DNA of 16,553 bases, taken from contig CAYMZB010000015.1 of the NCBI GenBank assembly GCA_964394845.1, positions 1 to 16,553 on the forward strand. Direction: 5' to 3'. Positions 11,883 to 16,553 of this stretch are shown piece by piece. Origin of the DNA: CAYMZB01 sp964394845. Lineage in GTDB: Bacteria; Patescibacteriota; Microgenomatia; Daviesbacterales; UBA10151. A model generated the notes under the pieces. The model had not been told where the DNA came from. It searched no databases and worked only from the letters and a program-made list of their open reading frames with translations. The first letter of the stretch is position 1. Each line of letters begins with the position of its first letter. A program made the position numbers and the translations under genes.

Positions 11883-13507
11883 AATTAAGCCAAATACCCA
11901 CCATGCCCGGGCAAGAAACTTCTAACATGAAAAGGTTTTATCTTATCTACTGCCGGAAAAGCTCCGAATCTGAAGACCGCCAGGTTTCAAGCATTGAGGA
12001 TCAGGAAAAAATCCTGTTTGAGCTGGCCAAGCAAAGGAAACTGCCAATCTTAAGAGAATTTAAGGAAAGCAAATCAGCAAAAGAACCGGGAAGGTCAGAG
12101 TTTAACGCAATGATGAAGCTTATTCATACAAGAGATGACATAAAGGGAATTTTGACATGGGCACAAAATAGAATTTCAAGAAATCCTAAAGACTCAGGCG
12201 ACCTTCAATGGGCTCTTCAGAGCGGAAGAATTGAGGAGATAGTCACACACGACAAAACATATCTGCAAGAAGATAATCACCTGCTTATGGCTGTAGAAAA
12301 TGCACAAAGTAGCGAGTTTATAAGAAACCTAAGGGAAGATACATTAAGAGGGATAGATTCAAAACTTGAAAAGGGAATGTTTCCGGGGCTTGCTCCCGTA
12401 GGATATCTAAACGATAAAACTAAAAACCAGGGGGAGAGGGATATTCTACCCCATCCGCAATATTTTAAACTGTTAAGGAAAATATTTGACCTAGCTTTAA
12501 CTAATGATTATTCAATATTTGAACTTTGCAGAATGGCTAATTCAATGGGAGTTAGAAATTCAAAAGGTATGCCAATATCCAGAACCCGGATGTATGAAGT
12601 ATTGCAAAACCCATTCTATGCAGGAAGGTTTATTTATCGGGGAATCCTACACCAAGGAGCTCATCAGCCTATGCTTACCGAAGCCGAATTTGACCTAATA
12701 CAGGACTTCGTAGCCACTAGATCACACCCGAGAGTTACGCTCAGTGAGGCTGTCTTCAACGGATTTATAAAATGCGGATTTTGCAACTATATGATAACCA
12801 ACGAATTTAAGAAAAAGAACTACAAAAGTGGTTTAGTTGGAAAGTTTAATTATTACCGGTGTAGCCAAATGAGACTGAACGGATGCCGTCAGCCTTATGT
12901 CCGGGTAGAGAAATTAAATAAACAGGTTTCAGATTTTCTATCCTTAATCAAACTATCCCCTAAGTTTGTTGGTTGGGCTATGAGAGAATTAAACCGGACT
13001 AATGTTGAAGTAAAACAGTTAAGAGAATCTAAGTATCAGGCTTTAAAGTCAGCTTATGAAGGAAGCCAGGTAAGAATACAAAACCTATTTAACCTTAAGA
13101 TCTCCCCGGATAATGTGAATCAGGAGATGATAACGGATACCGAATACAAAGAGCAAAGACAAAAACTACTGATAGAACGTGAGTCAATCAGACAGCAAAT
13201 GCAACAGATGGATGAATTTGTTGATGATTTTGATGATCTAACAGTTAAGACTTTTGACTTTACTGTAAGAGCGTTAGATAAATGGGAGCATGGGTCATTT
13301 GAGGATCAAAGGATGATCTTATCAACTATTGGGGCGGGGATGGTGCTAAAAGAAGGCCAACTGAATATTGAGCCCAGGACTCCGTTCCTAATGATTAAAA
13401 ATGCCCTTGAAAAGGTTAGAGTTGAACCTAAGAAAGATGACAGATTAGCTTCCTATAACAACACAAACGACTATACAAATATCCCACTGTCCGTAGTGGG
13501 TGACTGA
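11879..13507 (+). CDS. Large serine integrase
   Basis: A 542-aa large serine recombinase. Catalytic domain: IYCRKSSESEDRQ with Arg26 and nucleophile Ser28, and the NRISR motif (Arg98, Arg101). The recombinase domain runs to about residue 255 and ends in VLQNPFYAGRFIYRG. Zinc ribbon with Cys299, Cys302, Cys328 and Cys336. Then a coiled-coil-rich C-terminal part (residues 365-480) that normally controls synapsis and direction. Integrates or excises an element at short att sites. The last codons and the stop lie within the antisense of the tRNA-His 3' end, so the gene abuts the probable attachment site. Translationally coupled to the 59-aa gene. All checked catalytic residues are present. Confidence 0.93.
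   Translation: MKLSQIPTMPGQETSNMKRFYLIYCRKSSESEDRQVSSIEDQEKILFELAKQRKLPILREFKESKSAKEPGRSEFNAMMKLIHTRDDIKGILTWAQNRISRNPKDSGDLQWALQSGRIEEIVTHDKTYLQEDNHLLMAVENAQSSEFIRNLREDTLRGIDSKLEKGMFPGLAPVGYLNDKTKNQGERDILPHPQYFKLLRKIFDLALTNDYSIFELCRMANSMGVRNSKGMPISRTRMYEVLQNPFYAGRFIYRGILHQGAHQPMLTEAEFDLIQDFVATRSHPRVTLSEAVFNGFIKCGFCNYMITNEFKKKNYKSGLVGKFNYYRCSQMRLNGCRQPYVRVEKLNKQVSDFLSLIKLSPKFVGWAMRELNRTNVEVKQLRESKYQALKSAYEGSQVRIQNLFNLKISPDNVNQEMITDTEYKEQRQKLLIERESIRQQMQQMDEFVDDFDDLTVKTFDFTVRALDKWEHGSFEDQRMILSTIGAGMVLKEGQLNIEPRTPFLMIKNALEKVRVEPKKDDRLASYNNTNDYTNIPLSVVGD
13483..13500 (-). repeat. Inverted repeat at the tRNA-His 3' boundary
   Basis: CCCACT (13483-13488) and AGTGGG (13495-13500) flank GTCCGT. The right arm overlaps the last bases of the tRNA acceptor, and the whole repeat lies in the end of the integrase gene. 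It may be part of the integrase attachment site or a weak hairpin after the tRNA; there is no T run for a terminator. Confidence 0.4.
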
Positions 13508-13572
13508 CGGGATTTGAACCCGCAAACCGCCAGATCCACAATCTGGTGCTCTACCATTGAGCTACAGTCACC
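13499..13572 (-). tRNA. tRNA-His (GTG anticodon)
   Basis: Read on the minus strand. A seven-base-pair acceptor stem (GTGACTG with CAGTCAC) is preceded by an encoded G that pairs with C73, the extra G-1 that is diagnostic of tRNA-His. D arm with AGCTCAATGGTAGAGC, anticodon stem-loop CCAGATTGTGGATCTGG with GTG, and T arm CGGGTTCAAATCCCG. CCA does not appear to be fully encoded. The 3' end overlaps the end of the integrase gene on the other strand. The 5' end is directly preceded by the stop codon of a GIY-YIG gene. Confidence 0.93.
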
Positions 13573-13575
13573 ATT
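13561..13575. repeat. 15-bp direct repeat, copy 1 (tRNA 5' end)
   Basis: GCTACAGTCACCATT, which is the first twelve bases of tRNA-His (including G-1) plus three leader bases on the minus strand. The same sequence recurs at 13860-13874 on the other side of the GIY-YIG gene. Confidence 0.8.
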
Positions 13576-13820
13576 TAATTAAACAATTCATCTCTATATT
13601 CTCTTCCCTGGCCACTTTTCCAAAACCTTTCCCTTTCTCTTGCTATTATCCTTGTTTCACATTCTTCTACATATACTAATATGAAATCACTTCTATTGAC
13701 AGTAGATCTTGTAGAAGGTTTACTACCATTATGCTCTTTTAATCTCCTGTCAACGTTATTCGTTATACCTGTATAAAATTCCTTATCAATATTGCTTCTG
13801 AGTATATACAAATAATACAT
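13575..13820 (-). CDS. GIY-YIG nuclease family protein (UPF0213 type)
   Basis: An 81-aa stand-alone GIY-YIG domain: YYLYILRS as the first motif, FYTGITNNVDRRLKEHN as the second with the catalytic Arg, then FILVYVEECETRIIARERER with the metal-binding Glu, and a C-terminal WKSGQGRE. Normal length for the family of single-domain GIY-YIG proteins, some of which are homing-type nucleases. The stop codon lies two bases before the tRNA-His 5' end, and the gene is flanked by 15-bp copies of that 5' end, so it was inserted between the tRNA and its promoter and is probably co-transcribed with the tRNA. Target unknown. Confidence 0.85.
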   Translation of the reverse strand: MYYLYILRSNIDKEFYTGITNNVDRRLKEHNGSKPSTRSTVNRSDFILVYVEECETRIIARERERFWKSGQGREYRDELFN

Positions 13821-13839
13821 AAAGTCACTCGACCACTGA

Positions 13840-13859
13840 CCTGCCTGCCGGCAGGCAGG
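13840..13859. repeat. 20-bp perfect GC-rich palindrome
   Basis: CCTGCCTGCCGGCAGGCAGG, self-complementary over its whole length and 80% GC in an AT-rich region. It lies between the second tRNA 5' copy and the start of the GIY-YIG gene. I recall the same motif scattered in CPR genomes, so it may be a REP-like mobile palindrome, a cut site or a strong RNA hairpin. Confidence 0.85.
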
Positions 13860-13874
13860 GCTACAGTCACCATT
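13860..13874. repeat. 15-bp direct repeat, copy 2 (tRNA 5' end fragment)
   Basis: Exact copy of 13561-13575. On the minus strand it starts right after the likely transcription start of the tRNA, so it is probably the original 5' end of tRNA-His, separated from the rest by the GIY-YIG insertion. Confidence 0.8.
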
Positions 13875-13884
13875 AACTTGAAAT

Positions 13885-13913
13885 ATTGTATCATTTTATA
13901 GGGTCAAAACGAA
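13885..13913 (-). promoter_or_regulatory. Probable promoter of tRNA-His and the GIY-YIG gene
   Basis: On the minus strand: weak TTCGTT (13913-13908), a 17-base spacer ending in TGA, and TACAAT (13890-13885), giving an extended -10. The start would fall near 13878, about seven bases before the tRNA 5' fragment at 13871, as for a normal compact tRNA promoter. Confidence 0.45.
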
Positions 13914-13955
13914 TTATTGATATTTCGGCTCCGCCGATAAAAAGAAATTGACCCG

Positions 13956-13982
13956 GTTTAAATGTCATTTAGACATTTAAAC
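13956..13982. repeat. 11-bp AT-rich inverted repeat
   Basis: GTTTAAATGTC (13956-13966) and GACATTTAAAC (13972-13982) with a five-base loop ATTTA. It follows the minus-strand terminator at 13986-14010 and could be a second, back-up terminator or a protein-binding dyad. A smaller TCGGC/GCCGA hairpin lies at 13925-13937. Confidence 0.55.
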
Positions 13983-13985
13983 ACT

Positions 13986-14010
13986 AAAAAAGCCCTCTTG
14001 CGAGGACTTT
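13986..14010 (-). terminator. Rho-independent terminator (minus strand)
   Basis: On the minus strand: AAA, stem GTCCTC (14007-14002), loop GCAA, stem GAGGGC (13997-13992), then TTTTTT (13991-13986). A GNRA tetraloop and a clean T run make it strong. It can end the glycosidase transcript and a possible small RNA starting near 14084. Confidence 0.8.
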
Positions 14011-14084
14011 CTTAGAGAACCTGTCTGTAATTAGTTTTTAGGCTAATCTATTTAAATCTTACGAAATAAATATTTTAAACAAGT
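13986..14084 (-). ncRNA. Possible small RNA
   Basis: A minus-strand promoter (TTGACA 14120-14115, 18-base spacer, TATAGT 14096-14091) points at the terminator about 100 bases downstream, with no ORF between. The transcript would have an internal ATTAG/CTAAT hairpin and end in the GCAA terminator. The promoter could instead be chance in AT-rich DNA, the terminator simply serving the glycosidase gene. Confidence 0.35.
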
Positions 14085-14092
14085 TATATAAC

Positions 14093-14135
14093 TATATATT
14101 GTCTAGTATAGATCTGTCAACTAGGACAATATATA
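14093..14135. repeat. Long AT-rich dyad
   Basis: Left arm TATATATTGTCTAGT (14093-14107), right arm ACTAGGACAATATATA (14120-14135): complementary apart from one bulged base, with a 12-base loop. It overlaps both boxes of the putative small-RNA promoter, so it may be an operator; as RNA it would form a stable hairpin just after the glycosidase stop. Confidence 0.6.
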
Positions 14136-14151
14136 TCAAAATATAGCAAAA

Positions 14152-15930
14152 TTAGTTTGACCAGGGGAGGAGTTTCCAGAATTCTGCAGGGTGAAGTAAG
14201 GACTCCAGGAAAGCTGGTTGAAGAGTACCAAAGTCCAGGGTATTTACTCCTGGTTTAACTACCTGATGAATAGTTTTAGGATGATAGTAGGGCTTTTCCA
14301 AAGTAAAATCAAAGCTATAATCTGGTAATAAGTGTCTTGCTTCTATCTCCTTAGATTCACCACTGTTATCTAAAGTGATGCTTTGTTGAAAATCTCCCAC
14401 CACTCCACCAATCTTTAAAATATAATCTCCAGCAGAGCTTCCTTTCCATTTAAGCTGAGTTAATATCTGCAAAATAACAGGCTGTTTTACCTCTGTAGTA
14501 AATTCTATGGGAATTGAGTCAAATTGTTTGTCATTTGTAAACAAATTTAACCTTACCTTAAAAGATCCTTTTTTAGGAGCTTTTAATTGAATTTTAAAAG
14601 TATATTCACTATTTGGTTCTACTTTAATTTCTTTAGATATAGCTATTTTTTCAATTCCCAATTCTATGCCTCCTTCTAAAGCTGCTAAATATACAGCTCC
14701 CTGATCATTCCAGATAGATTGACCTTTATTTTTAAATGTCAGAAAAATATCATAAGTTTCACCAGCTACTATAGATGAATAAACTTCTCCTTTGATAAGA
14801 CCTGCTAACATTTCCTGCACTGGTTTACCTGCCAGTTTGGGTAATTCAAGTAAGGTTCTAAATTGAGGATAATAGTTTGAAGATTTAACTTGTTTGAAGG
14901 AAAAATGATCAAATGGATATTCTTGATAACTTAATAAAAATGGAGTAACAGCTACAATTCTGTTACTTGCCCAGGCATTTTCAAAGGCATTTTTATAGTA
15001 ATCAGCTACTGTCTCAGCAGTTGGTAAGTTTGGGTTATAAGTGATACCTTCTGCATGTTTCCAGCCAGTTTCGGTAATAAAAACAGGTAGATTTTTAGTT
15101 ACTCCTAAGCCTCTAAGTTGTTGCAGTTCCCAGTACCAGGTTCTAACAGTACCTTTGCCTATAGCTTCAGGAGAGCTGACAAATCCAGGATTAGGATAAG
15201 AATGAGACACCCAACCATCTAGCTTATTAAATATTCCTGGCACTTCTTCATTCATTTGCTGCATGTAAGTTAATACATCCTCGTAAGCTGGAGGGTTGTG
15301 AGGTGTTGAGGCATCAAATCCAGCATTGAGTACAAAAAAGTCTTTATTTTTATTTTTTAGAGCTGTGATAGTCTGATCTAAAACTTTGGCATAGGATGAG
15401 GCATCAGCACTATTTCCCCATTCTTGCCCATGGTTAGGCTCATTATATATAATGATATATCTGTTTTTGGTGGGCCAGTTTAAGGAATCCAAAAAATCAG
15501 CCCAGACTGACGCCTCTCCAATGTCCGGCCTTTTCCAGAAATTGCCATCAGGCATTGTTGCAAGTCTCACCAAAGGTATTAAGTGTTTTCTTCTTAGATC
15601 ATTGAAAAATTCCTGCCACTTATCTTTATTTTTATCTTTGCCCTCAATCAAAACTGTAATATATCCCCAGTCACCCCCACTACTATTTACTAAAGAAGCA
15701 GCAGGAGATGATTCATCCGGGGTGGCCTGAATAATGTGTATTCCAAACTTGTTATTAGGAACAGCTAAAGGATCTAAAACTGCCAGAGCAGTTGAAGTAA
15801 AAAGGAAAAAGTAAAAAGGAAAAAGTAAGATTACTACTTGATATTTGGGTTTAATTCGGATTATATTAAAGATCATGCTGGAAATTTTAGAACCGATTGA
15901 TGTGTGGGTCATTTTTAAAAAAAATCTCAT
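14152..15930 (-). CDS. Secreted GH-A-like glycosidase with Ig-like domain
   Basis: Start chosen at the ATG at 15930 (592 aa); an open TTG at 15984 coincides with a likely -35 box, and ATGs at 15912 and 15873 are alternatives. A signal peptide or anchor (VVILLFPFYFFLFTSTALAV) starts about 30 residues in. Then comes a TIM-barrel-like domain with the clan GH-A acid/base motif IIYNEPNHG and nucleophile motif FITETGW, both Glu present, and a middle SHSYPNPG. After it an Ig-like domain of the NBR1-like type (LTFKNKGQSIWNDQGAVYLA) and a last beta domain ending in GVNTLDFGTLQP. It probably acts on cell-surface or environmental polysaccharide; substrate unknown. Terminator at 13986-14010. Confidence 0.75.
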   Translation of the reverse strand: MRFFLKMTHTSIGSKISSMIFNIIRIKPKYQVVILLFPFYFFLFTSTALAVLDPLAVPNNKFGIHIIQATPDESSPAASLVNSSGGDWGYITVLIEGKDKNKDKWQEFFNDLRRKHLIPLVRLATMPDGNFWKRPDIGEASVWADFLDSLNWPTKNRYIIIYNEPNHGQEWGNSADASSYAKVLDQTITALKNKNKDFFVLNAGFDASTPHNPPAYEDVLTYMQQMNEEVPGIFNKLDGWVSHSYPNPGFVSSPEAIGKGTVRTWYWELQQLRGLGVTKNLPVFITETGWKHAEGITYNPNLPTAETVADYYKNAFENAWASNRIVAVTPFLLSYQEYPFDHFSFKQVKSSNYYPQFRTLLELPKLAGKPVQEMLAGLIKGEVYSSIVAGETYDIFLTFKNKGQSIWNDQGAVYLAALEGGIELGIEKIAISKEIKVEPNSEYTFKIQLKAPKKGSFKVRLNLFTNDKQFDSIPIEFTTEVKQPVILQILTQLKWKGSSAGDYILKIGGVVGDFQQSITLDNSGESKEIEARHLLPDYSFDFTLEKPYYHPKTIHQVVKPGVNTLDFGTLQPAFLESLLHPAEFWKLLPWSN

Positions 15931-16129
15931 TTCGCCCCGCTTTTTTTGTTGGCATAACAGACAAATCAAAATAGATAAAGTCAATTTAATCCATACTTCT
16001 AAAAATGGAGTTTCGCTATTTTACCACTTTTCTGTATCAGCTGGAGGAAATTTCTACAGATTAAGGTTTGATACTCTCAAACTAAGCTGGTTTTTGGAGG
16101 AAGTAGATGAGGACTATACTCCACATTGA
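15902..16129 (+). CDS. Small DUF6504-like protein coupled to dinB
   Basis: An open frame whose clearly protein-like part is residues about 27-75 from a GTG at 15902: KNGVSLFYHFSVSAGGNFYR, then LRFDTLKLSWFLEEVDED. This resembles the second half of DUF6504 (YxxVxxxGGxYxLxxDxxxxxWxL), a domain found next to DinB/ImuB polymerases. The start is uncertain: no ATG is available between 15877 and the conserved part, and the N-terminal end overlaps the glycosidase gene on the other strand. The dinB start lies inside the last 23 bases and its GGAGG site lies within this ORF, which supports real translation coupling. Confidence 0.45.
   Translation: MWVIFKKNLISPRFFCWHNRQIKIDKVNLIHTSKNGVSLFYHFSVSAGGNFYRLRFDTLKLSWFLEEVDEDYTPH
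15954..15984 (-). promoter_or_regulatory. Possible promoter of the glycosidase gene
   Basis: Minus strand TTGACT (15984-15979), a 19-base spacer and TGTTAT (15959-15954), followed 24 bases later by the ATG at 15930. The spacer is long, so this is tentative. Confidence 0.35.
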
Positions 16130-16553
16130 TTTTAATTCATATTTTGCCACAGTGGAACAACAGGCTAATCCCAGACTGAGAGGTAAACCTATTGGGGTAA
16201 CAGGCGGGGACAGGGTAAAAAGAACAGTTATAGGGGCAGCTTCTATTGAGGCTAAAAAGTATGGTGTAAAAACAGGTATGGCTATTTGGGAAGCTAAAAG
16301 TTTGTGCCCACAAATTATTTTGGTCAGAGGTGATTCTGATAAATACTTAGAAACAACAAAGAGATTTTTAAATATTTTAAAAGATTTTTCTCCGTATGTA
16401 GAAATATTTTCTATAGATGAAGTATTTTTAGAGGTTATAGGTTACAACAGACAACAGGTTACAGTAATAGCAGAAGAGATTAAACAAAGAATCCGGATAG
16501 AAATAGGTGAATGGATGAGGTGTTCTATTGGAATTTCATATAACAAGTTAATG
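16107..16553 (+). CDS. dinB: DNA polymerase IV, Y family (partial, cut by window end)
   Basis: The first 149 residues of a Y-family translesion polymerase. GGAGG (16096-16100) precedes the ATG by six bases. Motifs: HIDFNSYFATVEQ with metal-binding Asp8 and the aromatic steric-gate position (Tyr12/Phe13), GKPIGVTGG and AASIEAKKYGVKTGM in the fingers, and the catalytic FSIDEVFLEV (Asp104, Glu105). CSIGISYNKLM starts the conserved SxGIAxNKxxAK motif, where the window ends. It copies damaged DNA and extends mismatched primers. It follows a small DUF6504-like ORF in the same transcript. The catalytic residues in view are intact. Confidence 0.93.
   Translation, partial: MRTILHIDFNSYFATVEQQANPRLRGKPIGVTGGDRVKRTVIGAASIEAKKYGVKTGMAIWEAKSLCPQIILVRGDSDKYLETTKRFLNILKDFSPYVEIFSIDEVFLEVIGYNRQQVTVIAEEIKQRIRIEIGEWMRCSIGISYNKLM

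Noticed and set aside
12504..12698. 64-aa plus-strand frame inside the integrase
   Set aside because: Alternative-frame shadow of the recombinase domain; no ribosome site.
15931..15984. TTG start giving an 18-residue longer glycosidase
   Set aside because: The TTG is the first half of a likely TTGACT -35 box, and the extra residues add nothing like a signal peptide.
1..16553. CRISPR array, rRNA, or terminal inverted repeats of an insertion sequence
   Set aside because: I saw no regularly spaced repeats, no rRNA-like stretches, and no DDE-type transposase or convincing terminal repeats.

Overview
The window looks like a chromosomal stretch of a Candidate Phyla Radiation (Patescibacteria) bacterium, most plausibly of the Microgenomates type. 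The evidence is indirect: an AT-rich sequence, very small and often overlapping genes, TGA used as a stop, a tRNA-His next to a GIY-YIG gene and a GC-rich palindrome, and a GH-A-like secreted protein of the kind common in those genomes. The phylum is an inference; no ribosomal marker is present.

Most of the window (about 318 to 13507) reads as accessory DNA, probably an integrative element or several nested ones, ending at the 3' end of a tRNA-His gene. Left part (318-4364): an overlapping DUF3467 / small acidic protein / RelE-ParE-like toxin operon; a MerR-like DNA-binding protein overlapping a compact serine recombinase; an orphan 124-aa protein; a small secreted YHYH-type protein; and, on the minus strand, a membrane-anchored HtrA-type protease whose PDZ region is replaced by an NTF2-like domain. 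Middle part (4679-7880): a possible PBECR-type nuclease toxin with a DUF2283-like partner, a minus-strand XRE repressor, and a divergent run of short, mostly membrane-associated unknown proteins, including one small gene broken (or read by slippage) at a run of seven T. This last cassette is the best candidate for an undescribed system. A gene-free stretch follows (7881-8234) with a near-consensus promoter that has no ORF behind it.

Right part (8235-13507): a plus-strand replication/integration module with small unknown proteins, a winged-helix-like replication protein, an archaeo-eukaryotic-type primase fused to a RecA/DnaB-like helicase, a 59-aa acidic protein and a 542-aa large serine integrase. 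The last three are joined by good Shine-Dalgarno sites or 4-base overlaps. The integrase stop codon lies inside the antisense of the tRNA-His 3' end, which makes that tRNA the likely attachment site. I see no capsid, terminase, conjugation or partition genes, so the element looks like a satellite or integrated plasmid.

Beyond the integrase comes what looks like host chromosome: tRNA-His (minus) with a GIY-YIG nuclease gene inserted between its promoter and its 5' end and flanked by a 15-bp copy of the tRNA 5' end; a terminator with a GCAA loop, with a possible small RNA in front of it; a secreted GH-A-like protein (minus); and a divergent pair made of a small DUF6504-like ORF and dinB (DNA polymerase IV), cut by the window edge.

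A recurring feature is that first genes of transcription units have a -10 box only 6-20 bases before the start codon and no Shine-Dalgarno site, while internal genes usually have AAGGAG/GGAGG. This points to leaderless or nearly leaderless mRNAs for operon heads.
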